A stretch of DNA of 38,492 bases, taken from a virus. The stretch spans positions 1-38,492 of IMG/VR virus record IMGVR_UViG_3300042691_028869; one strand, given 5' to 3'. The notes beneath the pieces are model-generated. The model made no database searches and was not told where the DNA came from. It saw only the letters and a list, made by a program, of their open reading frames with translations. The position numbers were made by a program, and so were the translations under genes. Of this stretch, positions 17,152-24,911 are shown piece by piece. Position 1 is the stretch's first letter. Every line of letters starts with the position of its first letter.

Positions 17152-18095
17152 CAGTTGAACTCACAATCCATCATCAATTGGACGATCATGGCCATCGTAT
17201 TGATCTCTTGGTCTGCGGCAAAGGCAGACTTGTATTGGTATTCGGCAATGATTAGAATTGCCTGTGGAATCGAACTTGGCTTCAAGGCAGTATACATCTC
17301 GCAATACAGTTTCTTGAAGAACTCCGTGGTATTGAGATCCAAATTTTGCACAACCCATTTACGACAAGAAGTGAAATCCTTGGACTTCATAAATCCAAGA
17401 AGTTCCTTATATGATTCGCTGCTGTGCTGTGCAAGAACACCAACATCGATCTTTCCGGAGGCAGAATACTTCTGCAGCTCGTTGAGTATGCGACGAAGAT
17501 CTGGAAAGTGCTTTTTGATTAGGTTTGCAACAACTGCCTTGTCGTATGCAACCTTCTCGTTGGTCAGGATATGTTCAACCCTAGCCAACATGGCTGTGGC
17601 CATTTGTGACTTCTCGGCAGACGGAATACTGAAATCAATTCCCGTGCATCGGGAATGCAGAGGCTCGATGACTCTGTTCTTGAAGTTGCACGTCAGAATG
17701 AATCTGCAGTTCTTGTGAAACTCTTCGATTGCTCCACGGAGGGCTGGTTGAATTGACTGTGGGTTGGCATAATCAAACTCGTCAAGTATGACAATCTTTG
17801 GGTTTCCGTTGAGGGAAACCGTGGAAGCATATTGACGAATCTTGGTCCGAAGAGTATCAATTCCATTCTCCTCGGAGCAATTGATGAGAATGTATTCGCA
17901 GTCGAGATCATTGGCAAGAGCACGGGCGACCGTTGTCTTGCCCGTGCCCGCTTTGCCATAGAACAACATGTTTGGGATTGCACCTTCCTTCAACATGCCA
18001 CCGAACATGGCTTTGCTGTCAATTGGAAGAATACAATCAGATAGAGTCTTGGGTCGATACTTTTCAACCCAAAGAAGGCTGTGTGGGTCTGTCAC
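17151..18095 (-). CDS. 44: gp44 clamp-loader ATPase (314 aa)
   Basis: AAA+ clamp loader: WVEKYRPKTLSDCILP at the N-terminus, Walker A GKAGTGKT (47-54), Walker B ILDEFD (103-108) with the DEFD variant also seen in T4 gp44, and the SRC arginine-finger motif (148-150). Length matches T4 gp44 (319 aa). The start is a GTG at 18095, one base past the gp45 stop, with GGGGA upstream; no ATG fits the conserved N-terminus. It works with gp62 to load the gp45 clamp. Confidence 0.95.
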   Translation of the reverse strand: MTDPHSLLWVEKYRPKTLSDCILPIDSKAMFGGMLKEGAIPNMLFYGKAGTGKTTVARALANDLDCEYILINCSEENGIDTLRTKIRQYASTVSLNGNPKIVILDEFDYANPQSIQPALRGAIEEFHKNCRFILTCNFKNRVIEPLHSRCTGIDFSIPSAEKSQMATAMLARVEHILTNEKVAYDKAVVANLIKKHFPDLRRILNELQKYSASGKIDVGVLAQHSSESYKELLGFMKSKDFTSCRKWVVQNLDLNTTEFFKKLYCEMYTALKPSSIPQAILIIAEYQYKSAFAADQEINTMAMIVQLMMDCEFN

Positions 18096-18096
18096 T

Positions 18097-18768
18097 TTAT
18101 CCCCGCTTGATGGCGATGTAGTAGGAAAGATCCTGTGCGCTGTGCTTGAAACGTGAAACGATTCCCTTGCTCAGTTCAACCTTGTAGGAACCGGGAAGGA
18201 ACTTGATGTCAGACACATCCAACGATCCAACGTAATCTGGACCGCTATAGTCCTCGTTCACCGTGACAGAAAAACTGTTGGAGGTGTCATCCTTCTCGTC
18301 GCTAACGACGATCTTAATCTCACCATCCTTGGCTACGATGTTGAGATTGCTGACCTGAAGAATGCTTGATGCCTTCAGGATTTCGTTGAGATCCTTTTCA
18401 TCAAGATCAAAAGAGAACATCACATCTGGCATCTTAACGTCCTTGGGTGGAACCGTAAGAAGCGTTGGCTCTGAGTAGTAATACTTGACCGAAGATCTGC
18501 CATTGGAGATTTCCACGTACTTCTCATGGAACTCAAGATCCGGATTGTTGAACATGCTGATGACACCGAGGAACTTGTTTAGATCCCAGATGCCAACTTC
18601 GGTATCGAAGTCTTCCTGAACATTTGCTTCGGCAAAGATGTTCTTGCCACTGGAAACAGTCTTGATGCGGTTTCCGGGCTTGATCAGGATGTTGGAATTG
18701 ATTGCGGAGAAGTTTTTGAGAATGTTAAACGTCTCTTTGCTGAGACGCATCTTTGTCACAGTTGTCAT
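18097..18768 (-). CDS. 45: gp45 sliding clamp (223 aa)
   Basis: DNA polymerase processivity clamp close in length to T4 gp45 (228 aa). Recognised from RLSKETFNILKNFSAINSNI, TEVGIWDLNKFLGVISMF, the FSFDLDEKDLNEILKASSIL segment and the C-terminal FKHSAQDLSYYIAIKRG. Besides replication, T4 gp45 activates late transcription with gp55, which matches the late promoter boxes found here. ATG at 18768 has AAGGAA 6 nt upstream, and the gene follows the small basic gene by 17 nt. Confidence 0.96.
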   Translation of the reverse strand: MTTVTKMRLSKETFNILKNFSAINSNILIKPGNRIKTVSSGKNIFAEANVQEDFDTEVGIWDLNKFLGVISMFNNPDLEFHEKYVEISNGRSSVKYYYSEPTLLTVPPKDVKMPDVMFSFDLDEKDLNEILKASSILQVSNLNIVAKDGEIKIVVSDEKDDTSNSFSVTVNEDYSGPDYVGSLDVSDIKFLPGSYKVELSKGIVSRFKHSAQDLSYYIAIKRG

Positions 18769-18785
18769 ATGATTCCTTATATAAA

Positions 18786-18938
18786 TTAATCTTCAAACTT
18801 ACGGTACATTGCGTCATTGAGCTGTTGTTTCTGCTCATGGCGATTTCCACGCTTGCTGCGCTTTTCTTGCTTGCGGCTAAGACCTGTTTTCTTGTTCTTG
18901 CGGCGATTGGTAAACTTTTCAAAACTTTCTTCATTCAT
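18786..18938 (-). CDS. Small basic protein upstream of gp45 (50 aa)
   Basis: Starts ATG AAT GAA GAA at 18938 and ends with TAA just before the gp45 ribosome site. The protein is highly charged (NRRKNKKTGLSRKQEKRSKR in the middle, MYRKFED at the end) and probably binds nucleic acid or is mostly helical. An overlapping 69-residue frame starts 4 nt later, but it runs into gp45 and has a less natural composition. It is the first gene after a consensus sigma70 promoter. The predicted RNA start is only about 1 nt before the ATG, with no Shine-Dalgarno. Function unknown. Confidence 0.65.
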   Translation of the reverse strand: MNEESFEKFTNRRKNKKTGLSRKQEKRSKRGNRHEQKQQLNDAMYRKFED

Positions 18939-18945
18939 GGTTGAG

Positions 18946-18973
18946 ATTATACTCTATAGATTTTTGGTGTCAA
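18946..18973 (-). promoter_or_regulatory. Consensus sigma70 early promoter for the gp45-gp44-gp62-regA operon
   Basis: Perfect TTGACA (18968-18973) and perfect TATAAT (18946-18951) with a 16-bp spacer on the minus strand. The -35 box overlaps the TGA stop of the upstream structural gene. The spacer and -10 contain CTATAGAGTA, also present at the two promoters near 37.9 kb. The RNA start is predicted near 18939. Confidence 0.9.
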
Positions 18974-19290
18974 GTAATTTCAAGCACGGAAACAAAAGCA
19001 TGAATCGTAGCCGTGTTTCCGGCTTGTGCCCTCAAAGTGTTTGAATTTTCCAATACTATTGGTGCATCCAATGCTTGAAAAGATGTGCTAATTGCAATTT
19101 GAGCATTTGTTATTAAAGAATACGCAGTGGAGCCCTTTACAGCATTCAAAGTAACTGTTGTTCCACTTTGTGTGTTTGTGTTGCTGAACACTACGCTATT
19201 TACCAATGCTGTTCCAGAAACACCGGAATAAATTGTAGTGGCGGCTGTTGAACCTAATATTGTTCCAAAACTTTTGTATGTTTCTGGCAT
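18970..19290 (-). CDS. Small beta-sandwich structural protein (106 aa)
   Basis: MPETYKSFGTILGSTAATTI, VVFSNTNTQSGTTVTLNAVK and LRAQAGNTATIHAFVSVLEI fit a widespread small marine-phage structural protein with an immunoglobulin- or jelly-roll-like beta fold. No signal peptide. ATG at 19290 has AAGGAAGAA upstream and lies one base past the previous stop. It is the last gene of the right late island; its TGA forms part of the next -35 box. Exact virion position unknown. Confidence 0.78.
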   Translation of the reverse strand: MPETYKSFGTILGSTAATTIYSGVSGTALVNSVVFSNTNTQSGTTVTLNAVKGSTAYSLITNAQIAISTSFQALDAPIVLENSNTLRAQAGNTATIHAFVSVLEIT

Positions 19291-19291
19291 A

Positions 19292-19489
19292 TTATTCTTC
19301 CTTAGTATTTATGGGCAAATTAAAATGCAATCGTGCTTCTTCTTCACTGTCAAACCAATGCCATCCATCAACAGGATATGTATGAAGTTGTTGTAAGTGG
19401 GCATAAAGTTGATAATCTTTGTGTTCTACAAAATTTGGTGCATACAACAATTCTCCAGTATAATCTATTTTATAAAATCCCGATTCCAT
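19292..19489 (-). CDS. Small hypothetical protein (65 aa)
   Basis: ATG at 19489 is preferred because GGAG lies 5 nt upstream and the protein then starts MESGFYKIDYTGELLYAPNF. An upstream in-frame start at 19534 would overlap the previous gene by 35 nt. The C-terminal GWHWFDSEEEARLHF is a motif common at the end of small phage proteins near fibre genes. No known function; likely part of the virion cassette by position. Confidence 0.72.
   Translation of the reverse strand: MESGFYKIDYTGELLYAPNFVEHKDYQLYAHLQQLHTYPVDGWHWFDSEEEARLHFNLPINTKEE
19306..19313 (-). promoter_or_regulatory. Weak candidate late promoter box CATAAATA
   Basis: One mismatch from TATAAATA, inside the end of the 65-residue gene and 16 nt before ATG at 19290. 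It would leave a leader of about 10 nt including AAGGAAGAA. It could be chance, as it overlaps codons. Confidence 0.3.
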
Positions 19490-19499
19490 GTATTCTCCT

Positions 19500-21446
19500 T
19501 TATCCAGCAACACCCCATCCTTTTGCGGTTGCAATACTCCTATTGCAACCAGATGCTCCCCAGTTGTTTGTTATAGTTATTGTTCTTCCACCCGATGTTG
19601 CGAGATTTGTGAATATATCATTAAGTGATGCTGAAGATAAATTGCAATTTGCATACGATACGCTAGCACACATTCCTCTTAATACTGCAGATTTAAGATT
19701 AGGACAAGTATTAAATAAAAGTGTTGCAGAAGTAATAGTTGATGATACATTTATTGGATCAATAAGTTGCAATTCCGTACAACCGTTAAATATATTAGAA
19801 TATGCACTTGTCGAATTTGAAAACGTTAAACCAGGAACATAAGTCAAAGAAGTGCAATTTTCAAACATTCCAGTAAAATTTGTCCCCAAAGAAGTATTTA
19901 ATAAAGGAATTGTTATCAACAACGAACATCCTTGAAACATAGTTTCAAAACGTGTTCCTTTTGATGTGTTTAAAAAAGGAATTTCTCTCAAAGAACTACA
20001 ACCAGAAAACATATTTTGAAATTGTGTTCCATTCGCTGTGTCTAAAAAAGGAATTCTTTTCAACGAACTACAAGACTGAAACATGCTAGAAAAATCTGTT
20101 ACTTGAGAAGTGTTTGAAATAAAAATTTGTTCTAATGCACTACATCCTTGAAACATGGATGACAGACCTGTCGTTAAGGATGTATTTAATATAGTAACTT
20201 TTTGAAGTGTTGAACAATTTATAAACATACTTGACAAACTAGATGCTTGACTTAAATTAAATAATGGAACTGATTGTAATGAACTACAACCCTGTAAAAA
20301 ACCAGTAAAATTGGTTCCCTTAGATAAATCTAACAAAGGAATTTCTTTTAAAGAACTACAACCAGTAAACATGTTACTAATAAAAACACCATTAGATGTA
20401 TTTAAAAAAGGTATTGCTGTTAATGAAGTGCAATTATTAAACATTGAAATAAAATTTGAAGCTTGAGATGTATTTAATGATGGAATAGTTTGCAATAAAG
20501 AACATCCACTAAACATGCTCTGAAAAGTTGATGATTTTCTTGTTTCAATGTAAGGAATTCTTTTTAACATTCTACATCCCAAAAACATACTACCAAAATC
20601 GGTTCCCGCCGTTGTATCTAAAGGAGAAATTGTTTCTAGTGAAATACAATCTTGAAACATATTACTAAAGCTTGTTACTTTAGATGTATTAAAACTAGGA
20701 ATTGTTGATAATGAAGAACAACCTCTAAACATATCAGAACAACTTGTTATTTTTGAAGCCCAAGATATTCCAGAAATTGATTCCAAAACGCGCATAAATG
20801 CAAATAATGATGTTCCATCTGTGATTTGTGATTCACCTACATATTCAAAAAATCTTGCACGTCTTTCATTGCTGGCATTATTAAAAATAAGAGATGATAA
20901 TGTGTTTGAACAAATTTTATATCCCAATATTGCATTTGTGTATGATGTGGACAGTGTTATACCGGCTTGTGTAAATCTTCTTCTAAAATTTGCAGAGGAA
21001 AAGGTGCCACCCGCAGTTGCTGGGTATGCTTGCATTATTACTTGTCTACAACCCAAATTTGATAAAAAAGTTGATGCAGAAATTCCGGCAAAATCATAAT
21101 TGTATTGTGCTGTGGCACCAGAAGAAATTGTTTGTGTAATTCCATTTCCCCAATCAACTATATAAGTACATCCACTTAATGCAAAAGCAAAAAAATTACC
21201 ACTAGCAGTAGAACCACTTGCACCAGAGCCTCCCGGAAAAATTGCACACAGTGCTGCAATTCTTTGATCGCCCACAGTCATACCCGGCATGGAAAGCCAA
21301 TCACTTGGAATAGACCAAGAAGTAAGCCCTATGGTTTCAAATTGATTGTTTAAATAATTTTTGTTTAAACTGTCTACTCCATTTCTTTGAATAAAATTAT
21401 TATTACCTATATAACCACCATTTAAACGATTTGATCTTGTTTTCAT
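19500..21446 (-). CDS. BspA-type (DUF285-like) leucine-rich-repeat protein (648 aa)
   Basis: After an N-terminal region of about 215 residues come roughly 15 tandem 23-residue repeats with the pattern MF-x-x-C-x-x-L-x-x-I-P-x-L-x-T-S (for example [29 protein letters not shown]). This is the surface-adhesion repeat of BspA/DUF285 proteins. The C-terminal part ([20 protein letters not shown], then [20 protein letters not shown]) resembles the cap of such proteins. ATG at 21446 is chosen because it makes an ATGA overlap with the upstream collagen gene; a TTG three codons earlier is less likely. Inferred function: virion adhesion. Confidence 0.85.
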   Translation of the reverse strand: MKTRSNRLNGGYIGNNNFIQRNGVDSLNKNYLNNQFETIGLTSWSIPSDWLSMPGMTVGDQRIAALCAIFPGGSGASGSTASGNFFAFALSGCTYIVDWGNGITQTISSGATAQYNYDFAGISASTFLSNLGCRQVIMQAYPATAGGTFSSANFRRRFTQAGITLSTSYTNAILGYKICSNTLSSLIFNNASNERRARFFEYVGESQITDGTSLFAFMRVLESISGISWASKITSCSDMFRGCSSLSTIPSFNTSKVTSFSNMFQDCISLETISPLDTTAGTDFGSMFLGCRMLKRIPYIETRKSSTFQSMFSGCSLLQTIPSLNTSQASNFISMFNNCTSLTAIPFLNTSNGVFISNMFTGCSSLKEIPLLDLSKGTNFTGFLQGCSSLQSVPLFNLSQASSLSSMFINCSTLQKVTILNTSLTTGLSSMFQGCSALEQIFISNTSQVTDFSSMFQSCSSLKRIPFLDTANGTQFQNMFSGCSSLREIPFLNTSKGTRFETMFQGCSLLITIPLLNTSLGTNFTGMFENCTSLTYVPGLTFSNSTSAYSNIFNGCTELQLIDPINVSSTITSATLLFNTCPNLKSAVLRGMCASVSYANCNLSSASLNDIFTNLATSGGRTITITNNWGASGCNRSIATAKGWGVAG

Positions 21447-24400
21447 AAAAACCAATGCCTCGGTATGCTAGTTCCTGTAACAGTTCCAGTAAAACCATTA
21501 AAAGTTTCCACATACATTGTTGGTCCACCACCTCCACCTCCACCACCAGAAGAATTTATTGTAATTCCTGCAGCAGATGTCGTGAGAGTGATGTTTGAAC
21601 CTTGATAGAATGTCACCCCACCTGTAAGTCCATTTACAGAAATTACATAATCGCCTACTGGACCCGTTGCTCCGGTATTTCCCTGTGGACCAGTGGCTCC
21701 AGTGGCACCAGTGGCTCCTGTGTTTCCCTGAATGCCTTGGATGCCTTGGGCTCCAGTTGCACCAGTGGCTCCTGTGTTTCCCTGAATGCCTTGGATGCCT
21801 TGTGCACCAGTGGCACCAGTGTTTCCAGTGGATCCTATTGGACCAACAGTTCCAGTGGCACCAATTGTAAGTGTATTTCCACTTACAGTGATTATTATAT
21901 TGTTACCAGCAGTAATCCCAACGTTTGCGGTAATGCCAGCGACACTTCTTACCACATTCCCGATATAATTTCCGCTGACACGAATATTTCCCAATACATC
22001 TAGTTTTTCACTTGGAAGCGTTACTCCAATACCAACATTTCCGGTAAAGCCAGCAAGAACAATTCTTCCATTTGCATTTACATCGATGCTTGGAATACCA
22101 GAAATGTCATTGACGCTGAAGATACTTCCGGTTCCAAGATTATTTGTGATGCTAAAAAGTTGGCCAGCAGAGCCTTCAAATGAAATAGTTCCACAATTTC
22201 CACTGAGTAACCGCATCTTCATTGCAGATGCACCACTAATCAAATAATTTATGTCATTTGATAGAGTCATTCCGTTGGTGCACATACCAGAAATGAATGC
22301 TACTTGTGATGCAAAAGTTCCTCCTGCAGAAGAAATTCCATTTGTAAAACTTTGAAGTGGGCCAAATGTATTGGCAACACCAGTTGTTACGCCTGTCACG
22401 GCACCAGTAAGTCCATTAAACGAAATTACATAATCGCCAACTGGACCCGTGTTTCCTTGAGGACCAGTGGCTCCAGTGTTTCCAGTGTTTCCCTGAATGC
22501 CCTGAATTCCCTGAATTCCTTGGATGCCTTGGGGACCAGTGGCACCAGTGTTTCCAGTGTTTCCCTGAATGCCCTGAATGCCTTGGATGCCTTGGATGCC
22601 TTGGATACCTTGGGCACCAGTGGCTCCAGTATTTCCAGTGTTTCCCTGAATGCCCTGAATGCCCTGAATTCCTTGGATACCTTGGGCTCCAGTAGCACCA
22701 GTGTTTCCAGTGTTTCCCTGAATACCCTGAATTCCCTGAATTCCTTGGATGCCTTGGGCTCCAGTAGCACCAGTGTTTCCTGTAGTTCCAGTCAACCCTC
22801 TTGGACCTGTTGATCCAGTAATGCCCTGAATGCCTTGAATGCCTTGAATGCCTTGGATGCCTTGGGCTCCAGTGGCACCAGTGTTTCCAGTGTTTCCCTG
22901 AATTCCTTGGATGCCTTGGGCACCAGTGGCTCCAGTGTTTCCAGTGTTTCCCTGAATGCCCTGAATTCCCTGAATGCCTTGGATTCCTTGAATGCCTTGG
23001 GCTCCAGTGGCTCCAGTATTTCCAGTGTTTCCCTGAATTCCCTGAATGCCTTGGATACCTTGGGCACCAGTGGCTCCAGTGTTTCCCTGAATGCCTTGGA
23101 TGCCTTGGATACCTTGGGCTCCAGTAGCACCAGTGTTTCCAGTGTTTCCCTGAATGCCTTGGATACCTTGGGCTCCAGTGGCACCAGTGTTCCCCTGAAT
23201 GCCTTGGATACCTTGAGCGCCAGTGGCTCCAGTGGCTCCAGTGTTTCCTGTGTTTCCCTGAATGCCCTGAATGCCTTGGATACCTTGGATGCCTTGGATG
23301 CCTTGTGCTCCAGTGGCACCAGTGTTCCCTGTGTTTCCCTGAATGCCTTGGATGCCTTGAGCACCAGTGGCTCCAGTGGCACCAGTGTTTCCAGTGTTTC
23401 CCTGAATGCCTTGGATGCCTTGGGCTCCAGTGGCACCAGTGTTTCCAGTGTTTCCCTGAATGCCTTGGATGCCTTGGGCTCCAGTGGCACCAGTGTTTCC
23501 AGTGTTTCCCTGAATGCCTTGGATGCCTTGGGCTCCAGTGGCACCAGTGTTCCCTGTGTTTCCCTGAATGCCTTGGATACCTTGAGCGCCAGTGGCTCCA
23601 GTGGCTCCAGTGTTTCCTGTGTTTCCCTGAATGCCCTGAATGCCTTGGATACCTTGGATACCTTGGATACCTTGGATACCTTGAGCACCAGTGGCTCCAG
23701 TGTTCCCTGTGTTTCCCTGAATGCCTTGGATACCTTGAGCACCAGTGGCTCCAGTGTTCCCTGTGTTTCCCTGAATGCCTTGGATGCCTTGGGCTCCAGT
23801 GGCACCAGTTGCACCAGTGGCTCCTGTGTTTCCCTGGATGCCTTGGATGCCTTGGGCTCCAGTGGCTCCAGTGGCTCCTGTGTTTCCCTGAATGCCTTGG
23901 ATGCCTTGGGCTCCAGTGGCTCCAGTGGCTCCTGTGTTCCCTGTGGTTCCCTGTGGACCAGTGTTCCCCGTGGCTCCGGTATTTCCTTTTTCAGCTGTAA
24001 GGGCAGTAACCGTATACTTCAAAAATTCTATAGTTATGCTGTTTGTTGCTGTTTTATTTTGAACAATAAAGAAAACCCTATCGTTCGTATTAAGATCCAA
24101 CAGAGTCTGAATGGTACTTGAAACTGGTTGGCCAGATGGTGTTGAAGCATTTGCATATATTTCAGATTCTGAAATCCTGTCATTGTTTGGATCAAGAGTC
24201 AATCCTGATGTATTGTGTCCAACATAAAATCCACAAATATCTTGACTTCCACTGTAAAAGTTAAAGTTAGCAATGATGTGAAATCTTCCACCAGATCCAA
24301 GATACTTTAATGAATTTGTTCCGATATCTTTTGCAAAGTTATACAAAAGACCAGTTTGCATATTTCCAGCAACTACCGCTCTTGCATTAATTGAACCTAT

Positions 24401-24889
24401 AGGTGTGGATGTGGTATTTCCTTTCAAATACATCACACCAACATCATTATTTCCAGGTGCACCAGAACCAGGTGTTCCAGTTGCTCCCTGTGGTCCGGTA
24501 GCACCAGTAGGTCCTGCTGGACCAGTGGCACCAGTGTTTCCTATTGGACCTGTTGCCCCGGTTGCTCCCGTTGCACCAGTAATTCCAGAACCACCCGACC
24601 CCCCAGATATTGTTTTCCAAACAAATCCAGTATCAGTAAGTTGTCTTATATATAAGACATCATTTTCATCAAACCAAAACTGATTCTCCTCTGGTTGGAG
24701 TGGTGCCTCTGGGTCTTGATATGGTTCTGTGAGTTGAGTCAACCTCCAACTATTTGGAGACTGAAATGGAGATTGTTGTGTAACTTTAAGACATTCATAT
24801 ACCTTTCCTTGGTATATGACAACATCTCCAATTGAATATGTATAGGGAGTCCCTGAAGCGTTCTTAAATCTAAAATTTCCCTTAAACAT
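21443..24889 (-). CDS. Giant T/Q-rich collagen-like fibre protein (1148 aa)
   Basis: Residues 1-95 contain a chitin/cellulose-binding-like module ([19 protein letters not shown], then [13 protein letters not shown]) and a short linker. A small collagen block and a globular beta domain follow ([20 protein letters not shown]). The main collagen array (about 170 Gly-X-Y triplets, mostly GIQ, GNT, GAT and GAQ) comes next, then the beta module shared with the left-edge gene ([21 protein letters not shown]), a last collagen block and a short C-terminal tail. ATG at 24889 has no Shine-Dalgarno and directly follows an inverted repeat with a late promoter box. Probably a long trimeric fibre; the number of repeats may vary between relatives. 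Confidence 0.87.
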   Translation of the reverse strand: MFKGNFRFKNASGTPYTYSIGDVVIYQGKVYECLKVTQQSPFQSPNSWRLTQLTEPYQDPEAPLQPEENQFWFDENDVLYIRQLTDTGFVWKTISGGSGGSGITGATGATGATGPIGNTGATGPAGPTGATGPQGATGTPGSGAPGNNDVGVMYLKGNTTSTPIGSINARAVVAGNMQTGLLYNFAKDIGTNSLKYLGSGGRFHIIANFNFYSGSQDICGFYVGHNTSGLTLDPNNDRISESEIYANASTPSGQPVSSTIQTLLDLNTNDRVFFIVQNKTATNSITIEFLKYTVTALTAEKGNTGATGNTGPQGTTGNTGATGATGAQGIQGIQGNTGATGATGAQGIQGIQGNTGATGATGATGAQGIQGIQGNTGNTGATGAQGIQGIQGNTGNTGATGAQGIQGIQGIQGIQGIQGIQGNTGNTGATGATGAQGIQGIQGNTGNTGATGAQGIQGIQGNTGNTGATGAQGIQGIQGNTGNTGATGAQGIQGIQGNTGNTGATGATGAQGIQGIQGNTGNTGATGAQGIQGIQGIQGIQGIQGNTGNTGATGATGAQGIQGIQGNTGATGAQGIQGIQGNTGNTGATGAQGIQGIQGIQGNTGATGAQGIQGIQGIQGNTGNTGATGAQGIQGIQGIQGIQGIQGNTGNTGATGAQGIQGIQGNTGNTGATGAQGIQGIQGIQGIQGITGSTGPRGLTGTTGNTGATGAQGIQGIQGIQGIQGNTGNTGATGAQGIQGIQGIQGIQGNTGNTGATGAQGIQGIQGIQGIQGIQGNTGNTGATGPQGIQGIQGIQGIQGNTGNTGATGPQGNTGPVGDYVISFNGLTGAVTGVTTGVANTFGPLQSFTNGISSAGGTFASQVAFISGMCTNGMTLSNDINYLISGASAMKMRLLSGNCGTISFEGSAGQLFSITNNLGTGSIFSVNDISGIPSIDVNANGRIVLAGFTGNVGIGVTLPSEKLDVLGNIRVSGNYIGNVVRSVAGITANVGITAGNNIIITVSGNTLTIGATGTVGPIGSTGNTGATGAQGIQGIQGNTGATGATGAQGIQGIQGNTGATGATGATGPQGNTGATGPVGDYVISVNGLTGGVTFYQGSNITLTTSAAGITINSSGGGGGGGGPTMYVETFNGFTGTVTGTSIPRHWFL
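22440..23985 (-). repeat. Collagen repeat array, 9/18/54-bp units
   Basis: Nearly 1.55 kb of in-frame repeats. A 54-bp unit encoding 18 residues ([18 protein letters not shown] in one phase) is tandemly exact at 23396-23449 and 23450-23503, with most of a third copy following. Other copies differ by gain or loss of 9-bp GIQ words or 18-bp words, typical of slippage or recombination. Confidence 0.9.
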
Positions 24890-24911
24890 TCACAAATATT
24901 TATACTTGTGA
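24890..24911 (-). promoter_or_regulatory. Inverted repeat abutting the start codon, with late promoter at its centre
   Basis: Minus-strand arms TCACAAGTA and TATTTGTGA pair over 9 bp (one G-U wobble) around TAAA. The 3' arm ends one base before the ATG at 24889, and the 5' arm lies in the end of gp46. The centre contains TATAAATA. It has the same arrangement as 15082-15107. Confidence 0.68.
24897..24904 (-). promoter_or_regulatory. Consensus T4-type late promoter TATAAATA
   Basis: Exact match to the T4 late consensus, overlapping the TAA stop of gp46. T4 spacing predicts RNA starting near 24891, 2 nt before the ATG of the giant collagen gene. Confidence 0.65.

Noticed and set aside
18725-18934. 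69-residue minus-strand frame MKKVLKSLPIAAR...
   Set aside because: Overlaps the better-placed 50-residue gene in another frame and extends into gp45; start context no better.
22792-23814. Alternative minus-strand frame of 340 codons within the collagen array
   Set aside because: A frame-shifted reading of the same repeats (Lys/Glu/Thr-rich); the Gly-X-Y frame continues into conserved domains on both sides and this one does not.
22440-23985. Possible CRISPR-like array from regularly spaced repeats
   Set aside because: Repeats are contiguous coding words with no unique spacers and no leader or cas genes; they translate to Gly-X-Y triplets.
22835-24121. Long plus-strand open frame (428 codons, Ser/Ala/Leu repeats) opposite the collagen array
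   Set aside because: It is the antisense of the repeat array, open only because the 9-bp words lack stops in several frames; there is no promoter or ribosome site and the composition follows the repeats.
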